Assembly (NCBI GenBank): GCA_001603035.1 | Contig: LVAS01000063.1 | Location: 1-64,000 of the forward strand | Reading direction: 5' to 3' | From: Clostridiales bacterium Firm_13 | GTDB lineage: Bacteria; Bacillota; Clostridia; Saccharofermentanales; Saccharofermentanaceae | DNA length: 64,000 nt | Shown: positions 35,901 to 45,322 of the stretch, piece after piece | How the letters are laid out: each line of letters begins with the position of its first letter | Position numbering within the stretch: the first letter of the stretch is position 1 | Program-made: the position numbers and the translations under genes | Notes under the pieces: model-generated | What the model was told of the DNA's origin: nothing | Database searches by the model: none | Seen by the model: the letters and a program-made list of their open reading frames with translations, nothing else

Positions 35901-37403
35901 CGTATTCGTTCGCTCAAAGTTGCCATGGATGAAAGAGAGGGCAGGAATGAAGAAGTCCCTTCGGCGCAATCCGATCTGAGTTATCGATTTAACCGTGTCC
36001 CGTTTACGAAGGAACACAAGAAAAAGCATACACTCCTTGCGCCGCAGATGGCTCCGATCCAATTTGAGTTTGTCGAGGCGGTGCTTCGCAATTATGATTT
36101 CCGGATTAAGCTTCTCAAAGAAGCGACGCCGGCGGATGTGGAGTGCGGCTTGCGTTTTGTCAATAACGATGCTTGTTATCCGACAATTCTTGTCGTCGGC
36201 CAGTTGGTCAACGCCTTTTTGACGGGCGGAGAAGATCCCGATAATACGTCTGTCATTATCACGCAAACAGGCGGAGGGTGCCGCGCGACGAATTATGTCG
36301 CCTTTCTCCGTAAGGCGTTGAAAGAAGCAGGGCTTCCGCAAATTCCTGTCATCGCATTGTCGGTGCAGGGACTTGAGGGTAACCCGGGCATGCAGTTTAC
36401 CGTTCCGATGTTACACCATGCCGTTCAGGCTCTCTGTTACGGGGATATGCTGTCGACGCTTCTTCTTCGCGTACGCCCTTATGAAGCAGTCGCGGGTTCT
36501 GCCAATGAGCTGTATCGCTACTGGAACAGGAGAGGTATCGCGTATTTCAACCGAACGGCGAAGTTTTCCGATTATTCGTCCGAATATCGGATGCGCGACA
36601 CGAAACCTTTTGATGCGGAGTCGGCGAAGGCGGAAAAAGAGAGGGCGCTGTCCGCTTCGGAAAATCGAGCGATACGTTCGTTTCGTCATCTTGTCGATCA
36701 GACGATCGATTCGTTTGACGCCCTCGAACTTCTCGATATCCCCCGTAAACCGAGAGTCGGTCTCGTCGGCGAGATCCTGGTTAAGTTCCAGCCGGACGCA
36801 AATAACCATGCGGTCGACGTCATCGAAAAGGAAGGGTGCGAAGCTGTCGTACCGGGTGTGCTTGATTTCTTTCTGTATTGTTTTTACAATCCCGGCTGGA
36901 AAAGTGAGAATCTCGGCATGAGCGCCGTCTCTGCCTGGATTTCCAAACGTGGGATTGATATTCTGGAAGGGTATCGTCGACATATCGTTACCCGCATGAA
37001 AAGGACGGGGAAATTCCAACTTCCCGTACATATCCGGCATCTTGCGGAAAAGGCCGAGTCGGTACTTTCTTGCGGAAACGCATGCGGCGAAGGCTGGTTT
37101 CTAACGGCCGAGATGATTGAATTGATCGAAAGCGGCGTGCCTAACATTATTTGCGCGCAACCGTTCGCCTGTCTCCCGAATCACGTCACCGGAAAGGGTA
37201 TGATCAAGGAACTTCGCAGGCAATTCCCTCAGTCGAACATTGTGCCGATCGATTATGATCCCGGCGCGAGCGAAGCGAATCAGCTCAATCGAATCAAGTT
37301 GATGATCAGTACGGCACATCTCAATAACGCGCGGACCATGGATGCGCCCGCGACAGGAAGCGACGGAAAGATACGAGACGGTGTCCAAATTGCAACCGAC
37401 TAA
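32982..37403 (+). CDS. Large acyl-CoA dehydratase activase-related protein: two BadF/BadG/BcrA/BcrD ATPase domains plus DUF2229 and HgdB-like region
   Basis: Two ASKHA phosphate loops ([30 protein letters not shown]), [59 protein letters not shown]. Confidence 0.92.
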   Translation: [1473 protein letters not shown]

Positions 37404-37416
37404 GGAGGAGATTGTC

Positions 37417-40203
37417 ATGCCCGATCGTTCGGATAAGATTCTTTTACTTGTCGACGGAAACAGTATCATTAATCGCTCTTTCTTTGCCATGGCAGGAAGG
37501 AACAATTTAACTGCGCCGGACGGAACGCCGACCGCGGCGCTTAATACCTATTTGAACACACTCAAAAAATACATGGACGAACTCCGTCCGACGCATATTG
37601 CGACTCTTTTTGACCGTAAGGAGAAGACTTTTCGCCATGAGATGTATGACGGATACAAGGCGAAGAGGAAGGGGATGCCGGACGATCTTGCCGTCCAGAT
37701 GCCTCTGCTGAAAGAGACTCTCGACGCGATGCGGTTGAAACGAGTAGAAATGCCCGGCTTTGAAGCGGACGATCTGATCGGTACGTTCGCTCGAAAGGCC
37801 GAGAACGAGGGCTTCACCGTTTATATCTTGAGCGGGGACAAAGACGATTTCCAATTGATCGACGAACATACTTCGGTTGTGATGCCCGTCACCAAATCGG
37901 GCAAATCACAGACAGAGATCTATGATGCCGCCGCGCTCAAAGAGCGATATTTTGTGACTCCGGATGAATTTGTTACTTTAAAGGCAATTATGGGGGATAA
38001 CAGCGATAATATTCCCGGAGTGAAGGGTATCGGCGAGAAAGGGGCCGTCGAACTTGTGACGACCTATAAGTCGCTCGATGAGATTTACAAGAATTTGGAC
38101 GCTTTGGCACCGGGACTGCAAAAAAAGCTCTCTGAAAACAGAGATATGGCTTATCTTTCTTTGGAACTCTCGAGAATTCGCTGTGACGCGCCTGTCTCCG
38201 AGACCTTAGAGGATTTTCGCGTCATCGAACCCGACCGCTCTCGCCTGACAGAACTGTTCCGGCGGCTCGGATTCCGGAGCCAGATTGGCAAATGGGGGGG
38301 AGAGGAGATCTCCTTTTCGAATCTCTCGGATGCGACGACTTCTGTTTCTGACGATGAGGAAATACCGCCGCTTCAGCGACCAACCGACATCGCGTCGTGG
38401 AAATCACTATTTCTCGCGGAGGCGGCGAAGGGGGATCTGCGAATCTCGTTGGAGGTTACGACTTGGCAAAAGAAGACGGATGCCTTCGAATTCATCGTCG
38501 CGATCGACGGCCTTGGGATTTTTGCCTTTTCTTCCGATCAAACGAAGGAAGTCATTCAAATTCTTGCGAGCTATTTCGAAGATCAGGCGGATATTGAGAC
38601 AGGGATTTCCCCGATTGGTTGCGGTATCAAGCAAAGGTTCGGAATTCTCTCCGAAGCTTTACCTTTCCGCTCTGTTTTTGACGTTGAGATTGCGGGATAT
38701 CTACTCAATCAAATTGAAGGTACGACACCCTCGTTTGAAATGATCTATGAACATGCGCTTCGAAGACCCTTTCCGGAAAGGGTTGATCCGACAGCCGCAA
38801 AGAATCGCAAAGCTTCCCGCTCGGAACAAACGGATTTGGAAATGCTTCTTTCCGGGGATGAGACAGCAAAGAAGGATGAGATCGATCCGTCCGTTTCCGA
38901 AGACGCCGCACGAAGGGCTTGGCGCTCGCTTCAGATCGCCGAAGCACAAAAGCAAGAAGTGAAAGAACAAAATCTCGAAACGCTCTTTTATACAATCGAA
39001 ATGCCGCTGGTTCTCCATTTAGACCGAATGGAGCGAATTGGAGTACATGTTGACGAAAGTGTTTTGAATGAGATACACGACTTTTTTGCCGGCGAGACGG
39101 TAAGACTGTCCGAGAGAATATACAGTGAGGCGGGGAAAAAGTTCAATATATTGTCTCCCAAACAACTGGGAGAAGTTCTATTCGTCGAGATGAAGCTCCC
39201 TTCCGGACGTAAGAACAGCACTGGCGGATACAGTACCGATTCGGATGAACTGAATCGGCTTCTGCATGAACATCCGATTGTCTCACTTATTTTGGATTAC
39301 AGACAAATCTCCAAGCTTGATTCGACATTTGTATTGGGTCTCAAAAAGATGATCGACCCTTCCGACGGTCGCGTCCACTCGAGTTTTTCGCAGGCGGTTA
39401 CCAATACGGGCCGGCTATCTTCCTCCGAGCCGAATCTGCAAAATATACCGATTCGCAGTGAACTTGGCAGCCAGATTCGTAAAGCCTTTACTTCCCCGAA
39501 AGGAAGTATTTTGCTGGATGCCGATTACTCCCAAATTGAACTTCGCCTCCTTGCGCATCTTTCCGGAGATGAAAACATGATCAACGCCTTTTTAAATCGC
39601 GAGGATATTCATATGAACACGGCGATGAAGATCTTTAACGTCTCGCGCGAAAATGTTACCCCTTCGATGCGATCTGCCGCAAAGACCGTAAACTTCAGTA
39701 TTGTGTATGGAATCAGCGATTTTGGGCTGTCACAGGACCTTGGGATTTCTTTTCAAGAAGCGCATCAATATATCGAAAACTATTACCGCCAGTATCCCGG
39801 GATTCGCGCCTATCTCGATTCCCTTAAGCATGCGGCGAATGTGAACGGGTATGTCGAGACGCTGTATGGGAGAAGAAGAATCATGAACGAACTAAAATCA
39901 GCCAATCGGAATATCCGTATGTTCGGAGAGAGAGCGGCGATGAACACGCCGGTTCAAGGCACGGCGGCAGATATCATTAAGATTGCGATGAATCAGGTCA
40001 CGCACGCGCTCGACGAAAGAAAGCTGTCGGCACACCTGATTCTTCAAGTCCACGACGAATTGATTATTGAGAGTAAGGAAGACGAAAGAGAAGAAGCCGC
40101 CGCCGTTCTGAAAGACGCGATGGAGAGTGCCGCGACTCTTAAAGTCCCGCTGATCGCCGAGGTAAGCGCCGGATATAGTTGGTATTCGTGCAAAAACGGC
40201 TGA
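37417..40203 (+). CDS. polA: DNA polymerase I
   Basis: 5'-3' exo domain (LLLVDGNSIINRSFFA, GDNSDNIPGVKGIGEKGA) and polymerase motifs DADYSQIELRLLAHLSGDENMI, RSAAKTVNFSIVYGISDFGL, LQVHDELIIE. Confidence 0.97.
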   Translation: MPDRSDKILLLVDGNSIINRSFFAMAGRNNLTAPDGTPTAALNTYLNTLKKYMDELRPTHIATLFDRKEKTFRHEMYDGYKAKRKGMPDDLAVQMPLLKETLDAMRLKRVEMPGFEADDLIGTFARKAENEGFTVYILSGDKDDFQLIDEHTSVVMPVTKSGKSQTEIYDAAALKERYFVTPDEFVTLKAIMGDNSDNIPGVKGIGEKGAVELVTTYKSLDEIYKNLDALAPGLQKKLSENRDMAYLSLELSRIRCDAPVSETLEDFRVIEPDRSRLTELFRRLGFRSQIGKWGGEEISFSNLSDATTSVSDDEEIPPLQRPTDIASWKSLFLAEAAKGDLRISLEVTTWQKKTDAFEFIVAIDGLGIFAFSSDQTKEVIQILASYFEDQADIETGISPIGCGIKQRFGILSEALPFRSVFDVEIAGYLLNQIEGTTPSFEMIYEHALRRPFPERVDPTAAKNRKASRSEQTDLEMLLSGDETAKKDEIDPSVSEDAARRAWRSLQIAEAQKQEVKEQNLETLFYTIEMPLVLHLDRMERIGVHVDESVLNEIHDFFAGETVRLSERIYSEAGKKFNILSPKQLGEVLFVEMKLPSGRKNSTGGYSTDSDELNRLLHEHPIVSLILDYRQISKLDSTFVLGLKKMIDPSDGRVHSSFSQAVTNTGRLSSSEPNLQNIPIRSELGSQIRKAFTSPKGSILLDADYSQIELRLLAHLSGDENMINAFLNREDIHMNTAMKIFNVSRENVTPSMRSAAKTVNFSIVYGISDFGLSQDLGISFQEAHQYIENYYRQYPGIRAYLDSLKHAANVNGYVETLYGRRRIMNELKSANRNIRMFGERAAMNTPVQGTAADIIKIAMNQVTHALDERKLSAHLILQVHDELIIESKEDEREEAAAVLKDAMESAATLKVPLIAEVSAGYSWYSCKNG

Positions 40204-40234
40204 CAGACATCTCTTTTTAAAGGAGAACACACCC

Positions 40235-40843
40235 ATGTTTATTATTGGAATTACCGGCGGGATCGGATCCGGCAAAAGCACAGCGGCCTCCTTTTTTTCG
40301 GAACGCGGAGTCCTCGTTCTCGACGCGGATGCCATTTCAAGAAAGGTTACGGGTCCGGGCGGTCGCTCCATCGAGCCGATTCGCGAACTCTTAGGTGAGC
40401 GCGCAGTGGATTCACACGGCGCTTTGAACCGTAAATATACGGCAGAACTTGTGTTCTCCAATCGGACGCTTCTTGATAAACTCTCCTCGGTTATCCATTG
40501 TGAAGTTTTGCGAGAAATTGCCGAAGAAATCGAAAAAGAAGAAAAGAAGGGGACCAAACTTCTGGTCCTCGATGTTCCGATTCCGGTTAAGAAGGGATTT
40601 CTCGATATTTGCGATCAAATCTGGGTAATCAGTGCCGACGAAGAAGTTCGACTCGACCGATTAATGCAAAGGGGAATGTCCAAAGAAGATGCCAGACGAC
40701 GTATGGATATGCAGATGACAAGAGACGAGTATGAAGCTCTTGGGGATATCGTTGTACCGAATAACGGCGACAAAGAAGAATTGAACGCAATTCTCGAAAA
40801 ACATGTCAAAGACGAATTGGGGAAGAGAGGAATTCGGATATGA
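40235..40843 (+). CDS. coaE: dephospho-CoA kinase
   Basis: IGITGGIGSGKSTAASFFSERGVLVLDADAISRKVTGPG. Confidence 0.96.
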   Translation: MFIIGITGGIGSGKSTAASFFSERGVLVLDADAISRKVTGPGGRSIEPIRELLGERAVDSHGALNRKYTAELVFSNRTLLDKLSSVIHCEVLREIAEEIEKEEKKGTKLLVLDVPIPVKKGFLDICDQIWVISADEEVRLDRLMQRGMSKEDARRRMDMQMTRDEYEALGDIVVPNNGDKEELNAILEKHVKDELGKRGIRI

Positions 40844-41160
40844 GTATGCCGCAGGCGGTTGCCATTGGCTTTGTCTTGTTTTCTCTCGTTATGCTGGTTC
40901 TGATGGCCCTTCTATTTCGCACACGAAAGGACGGCCCGCGCAAGTTCTTACTGCTCAGCGCCGCAGTCTACATAACCGGGACCGTTCTGATTGCGGTTCT
41001 TTATTTCTTTCGCCCCGCTACGCGAATCGATTTTCTCGTATTATCCGAGTCGCTGATCCTCGTGATCCATGCGTCCGGAATCGGACTGATCCTATTTGTG
41101 GCGGAAAAGTTCCGCAAAGCATCGCTTCCGGACGACAGGGAAACGCCGATCAAACGTTGA
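40840..41160 (+). CDS. Small hypothetical membrane protein (about 3 TM)
   Basis: ATGA overlap with coaE stop; MSMPQAVAIGFVLFSLVMLVLMALLFRTRKD. Confidence 0.7.
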   Translation: MSMPQAVAIGFVLFSLVMLVLMALLFRTRKDGPRKFLLLSAAVYITGTVLIAVLYFFRPATRIDFLVLSESLILVIHASGIGLILFVAEKFRKASLPDDRETPIKR

Positions 41161-42241
41161 ATCGAAAAAGCACGACATCGCCGTCTTTCATCACGTATTC
41201 CTTGCCTTCTGACCTTACGAGCCCTTTCTCTCTTGCCGCCGCATAGGTTCCGCAAGACATAAGATCATCGAAGGCGACAATCTCCGCACGAATAAACCCA
41301 CGTTCAAAATCCGAGTGAATCTTGCCCGCCGCTTGCGGGGCTTTTGTACCTTTACGGATCGTCCAGGCACGAACTTCCTGCGGCCCTGCGGTAAGGAAGG
41401 AGATCAATCCGAGAAGCTTATAGCAGGCCTGAACCATTTTGTCTAACCCGGACTGATCCAACCCGAGGTCACTCAAGAATGCCTTCTTCTCTTCATCGTC
41501 CAAAACGGCGATCTCTTCTTCGATTTTGGCAGAAATGACGACAACCTCGGCGCCTTCTTCGGCAGCGTATCGCCGGATCGTACGAACATAATCATTTTCG
41601 TCGCCTCCGATCGCGTCTTCGGAGATATTCGCCGCATAAAGAATCGGCTTCAGCGAGAGGAGAGGAAGATCGCGGAGAAGAAGCTGCTCTTCTTCGTCGA
41701 ATGTCAGGGTTCTTGCGGATTTACCGGACTCGAGCACCGAATATATGCGTTCGGCGAATCGAAGTTCGGGCTCGAATTTCTTATCGCCGCCCTTCATCAT
41801 CTTCCTGCATTTGTCGATTCTTCGCTCCATATATTCCATATCGGATAGAATTAATTCAAGATCAATTGTCTCAATGTCTCTTGCGGGATCGGTTGACCCT
41901 TCCACATGAATTACATTCGAATCATCAAACGCTCGCACGACATGAACAATCGCGTCCACCTCGCGAATATTGGCGAGGAACTTATTGCCAAGACCTTCTC
42001 CTTTACTCGCGCCGCGTACGAGTCCCGCGATATCGACAAACTCAATGACAGCGGGAGTATATTTCTCGGGAGAATACATATCCGAGAGACGATCGAGACG
42101 CGCGTCGGGTACGGCGACGATTCCTACGTTCGGTTCAATGGTGCAGAACGGATAGTTGGCGGATTCGGCTCCCGCTTTCGTTATCGCATTAAATAGGGTA
42201 CTCTTACCGACATTCGGAAGTCCGACGATCCCAAGCTTCAT
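41150..42241 (-). CDS. ychF: Redox-regulated ATPase / GTPase YchF (Obg family)
   Basis: MKLGIVGLPNVGKSTLFNAITKAGAESANYPFCTIEPNVGIVAVPD, VEFVDIAGLVRGASKGEGLGNKFLANIREVDAIVHVVR. Confidence 0.97.
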   Translation of the reverse strand: MKLGIVGLPNVGKSTLFNAITKAGAESANYPFCTIEPNVGIVAVPDARLDRLSDMYSPEKYTPAVIEFVDIAGLVRGASKGEGLGNKFLANIREVDAIVHVVRAFDDSNVIHVEGSTDPARDIETIDLELILSDMEYMERRIDKCRKMMKGGDKKFEPELRFAERIYSVLESGKSARTLTFDEEEQLLLRDLPLLSLKPILYAANISEDAIGGDENDYVRTIRRYAAEEGAEVVVISAKIEEEIAVLDDEEKKAFLSDLGLDQSGLDKMVQACYKLLGLISFLTAGPQEVRAWTIRKGTKAPQAAGKIHSDFERGFIRAEIVAFDDLMSCGTYAAAREKGLVRSEGKEYVMKDGDVVLFRFNV

Positions 42242-42313
42242 GACATACCTCTTTCCTTCGGGTAAATTACCCGACCATTATAACACGTGTTCTCGCAAGT
42301 GAAAGGACACCTG

Positions 42314-42353
42314 TTCCGACAATATTTGAGGGATTTCATCGTTTTTGTCGGAA
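42314..42353. repeat. 9-bp inverted repeat between divergent ychF and comM-like genes
   Basis: TTCCGACAA (42314-42322), 22-nt spacer, TTGTCGGAA (42345-42353). Confidence 0.6.
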
Positions 42354-42414
42354 TTATCGGAAACGATCCTTCCTCTTGTCCGTCATAATCTCTTCATGAA
42401 AGTGAGGAGGATGT

Positions 42415-43962
42415 ATGGCACAGAGGAAGGGTAAATACGCGGGATTACTGACTGGTTTTCTACTCGGAACGGAGGCGGCATTTGCCGATCTTGAGGTCTC
42501 TATTTTGCCGGGGATGCCGACCTTCGACTTGGTTGGACTCTGCGATTCGTCCGTTCGCGAATCCAAGGAACGCGTTCGATCCGCCATTCGACAATCCGGA
42601 TTCGAATTTCCGACGGGAAGAATTACCGTGAACATCAGTCCGGGGTATTTGCGTAAATCCGGATCCTCCTTTGATCTTCCCATAGCGATCGGTATTTTGC
42701 GCGCATCCGGCCAGATACAACAAAAGTCTGCGCAGAATATATTCTCGTTTGGAGAATTGTCTTTGACAGGAGAGGTTCGGGATGTTCCCGGAGGACTGAA
42801 TTATCTTTTCCGTTCGCGAGAAATCGAGGAGATTATCCGGATCATTCCTGTTCCCGCTCTCCGAGAGGCGGAATTTCTCCGCTGCAATGCCGTCGGCGTC
42901 AAGACGCTTCGCGAAGCGATCCGTTTTTTGAGCGGCGAACCGATTGACAACCATTCTTTCCGGAAAGAAGGTCATCCCGAAGGAGAGAGAGATGCGTCAA
43001 TTCCGCTGGACTTTTCTCTTCTGCGCGGGCAACCGAAGGCTGGGCGAGCAATTCTTCTTTCTGCCGCAGGGTGTCATCCGCTTCTTTTAACCGGCAGTCC
43101 CGGCAGCGGCAAAACAATGGCAGTACGCGTATTGCTCGGCCTTTTGCCCGCGCTGAACGAGAAGGAACACACAGAGATTCTGCGCATACAAAACAGTGTC
43201 CGATTATTGAACGATTTTGATTATATGAACATGCAGCGCCCGTTCCGGACAGTCCCGTCTACGTCTTCCGTCGCTGATATAAGAGGAACGAAGAGCTCTC
43301 GGAATATTGGTGAACTGCAATTGGCGCGACACGGCATTCTCTTTTTGGACGAAATGGCAGAGTTCTCGCCGCGCGTAATTGAGTCCTTAAGAAAACCGTT
43401 GGAAGAAAGAGAAGGGGAGTCTGCCGCGGATTTGCGGGGGGATGCGGGCGGGTTTCTTCTCGTCGGAGCGACGAATCCTTGTCGATGCGGGAATGCTCTT
43501 GAACCCGGCGGCAAGTGCAGATGCAGCGAACGAGAAGTCAAGCGCTATGCCGACCGCATCAGCGGTCCGATTCTGGACAGAATCGATCTATATACAGAAT
43601 TACGTCGCATCCATGCCGACGCGCTTGCCGATGCGGCGTTCGGGAAGAATGCGCACGACTCAGAGCGACTGCGCGAGCAAGTACTTGAGACTTGGAATTT
43701 TCAGGAAGCGCGTTGCGCGGAAAACGGATCCAGACCGATTCTGAACGGATCGAATCCGACGGATCAACCCTTCGATTTTTTTCGTATCAGTCCCTCTGCG
43801 ATGGAGACAGCGGTGAAGGGTTGCGAACGGCTCGGGATTTCCGCCCGCGGTATGGGGCATCTTCTTCGCGTCGCTCGCACTGCGGCAGATCTCGAGAGAA
43901 ATCGAGATGTTCTCGCGAGCCATATTCTCGAAGCGTTACAATTCCGAAGGAGGCAGATATGA
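42415..43962 (+). CDS. YifB/ComM family Mg chelatase-like AAA ATPase
   Basis: GTEAAFADLEVSILPGMPTFDLVGLCDSSVRESKERVRSAIRQSGFEFP, LLLTGSPGSGKTMAVRVL, ILFLDEMAEFSPRVIESLRKPLEE. Confidence 0.95.
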   Translation: MAQRKGKYAGLLTGFLLGTEAAFADLEVSILPGMPTFDLVGLCDSSVRESKERVRSAIRQSGFEFPTGRITVNISPGYLRKSGSSFDLPIAIGILRASGQIQQKSAQNIFSFGELSLTGEVRDVPGGLNYLFRSREIEEIIRIIPVPALREAEFLRCNAVGVKTLREAIRFLSGEPIDNHSFRKEGHPEGERDASIPLDFSLLRGQPKAGRAILLSAAGCHPLLLTGSPGSGKTMAVRVLLGLLPALNEKEHTEILRIQNSVRLLNDFDYMNMQRPFRTVPSTSSVADIRGTKSSRNIGELQLARHGILFLDEMAEFSPRVIESLRKPLEEREGESAADLRGDAGGFLLVGATNPCRCGNALEPGGKCRCSEREVKRYADRISGPILDRIDLYTELRRIHADALADAAFGKNAHDSERLREQVLETWNFQEARCAENGSRPILNGSNPTDQPFDFFRISPSAMETAVKGCERLGISARGMGHLLRVARTAADLERNRDVLASHILEALQFRRRQI

Positions 43963-45209
43963 GTGAGACGAGTTTCTCAGAACCGATGGCTAACGATTCC
44001 GCAACAATTTCTTCGCGAGGGGTTCGACTGACATCCTCGGTATTTGTTTCCTTGCTCCTTTTTGATAACCGGGTCGGTGGGAGAAGGATTCGAAAGCTCC
44101 TGTCCGACCGAGTGATCCGGAGTCTGGAGGAATTCTATGAACTGTCTCCCGCTGACATTTTGTCGCGTATCGCGGAATATTCGGGAGAGCCTCCGCAGGC
44201 ACTTCGAGCGATGGCGGAATGTATCCTCGATCCGAGCCTTCGAACCGAAGCGATCCGAATTGCAGAAAGGTCGATCGAAAGAGGAATCAGAGCGGTCAAT
44301 CGGACAGATCCGGATTATCCTCGTTCCCTCGGTCAATTGGAGGGAATGCCGCTTGTCCTTTACTATATCGGAGATCTTTCGATTCTTTCACAACATTCGA
44401 TACCCACGGTCGGAGTTGTCGGAACAAGGCAGCCCACATCATATGGAATGAAAGTTGCGGAAGAGATTTCTTCGGAACTGTCTGCTCGCGGCATCGGAAT
44501 TGTAAGCGGTCTTGCAAGAGGAATCGATACGACGGCTCATCAATCCTGCCTGCGCCAGAACGGCAAAACAATCGCCGTTATGGCGGGCGGATTGGACGAC
44601 GTTTATCCGCCGGAGAATCGGGATCTTTTCAGGCAAATTACGGGGAGCGGAATCGTTCTTTCCGAAATGCCGCCGGGTCAACCTGCAATTCGAAAGTACT
44701 TTCCAGCGCGCAATCGAATTTTGTCGGGTCTTTCGGACGTCGTTGCGGTTATTGAAGCGGGAGAGTTCAGCGGGACATTACACACCGCGAGTTTTGCAGC
44801 CGCCCAGGGCAAGGATGTATTCTCCGTGCCGGCGGGGATATATTCGGAACACTCGAGAGGGAACCTGCAACTGTTACGAGACGGTGCCCAGATTTTACTT
44901 TCTTCGGAGGATATACTCGCGCGTCTGGCGGGTGTCGTCTATTACCGTGAGATTGACGAACTTCGCGAAAGAGATGAGACAGAGAGGATACAAAAACTCC
45001 TTGCACAATCGCCGGATAAATTGACAGAACGAGAATTGAGACTGCTGATTCTTCAAGAAATTTCTCTCTCTCCTCGGTCAATGGATGAACTGAACAAGCG
45101 GATTCCCGTTTCGTTTCTCCGACTCGCGGAGGTACTGTCTTCGATGGAAATAGAGGGGAGAATTACCGTTTCGGGCGAAAGATATACTTTGACTTTTTCG
45201 GGGACATGA
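43959..45209 (+). CDS. dprA: DNA-processing protein DprA
   Basis: VGVVGTRQPTSYGMKVAEEISSELSARGIGIVSGLARGIDTTAHQSCL, SEMPPGQPAIRKYFPARNRILSGLSDVVAVIEAGEFSGTLHTA; ATGA overlap with the upstream stop. Confidence 0.95.
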   Translation: MSETSFSEPMANDSATISSRGVRLTSSVFVSLLLFDNRVGGRRIRKLLSDRVIRSLEEFYELSPADILSRIAEYSGEPPQALRAMAECILDPSLRTEAIRIAERSIERGIRAVNRTDPDYPRSLGQLEGMPLVLYYIGDLSILSQHSIPTVGVVGTRQPTSYGMKVAEEISSELSARGIGIVSGLARGIDTTAHQSCLRQNGKTIAVMAGGLDDVYPPENRDLFRQITGSGIVLSEMPPGQPAIRKYFPARNRILSGLSDVVAVIEAGEFSGTLHTASFAAAQGKDVFSVPAGIYSEHSRGNLQLLRDGAQILLSSEDILARLAGVVYYREIDELRERDETERIQKLLAQSPDKLTERELRLLILQEISLSPRSMDELNKRIPVSFLRLAEVLSSMEIEGRITVSGERYTLTFSGT

Positions 45210-45322
45210 AGTATATAATGGTAAAAGATTGCCGCAAACGCCTGAATACGGGCATTTGTAGGATTTGCCTATCGCATCGGAAGATACGGACTTCGGTTCG
45301 TCTTTACGGGAAATGAGATGAA

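Noticed and set aside
45214-45322. Structured leader or ncRNA before topA
   Set aside because: A promoter-like TATAAT and a ~100-nt leader exist, but I could not support a specific RNA family or stable fold by eye.
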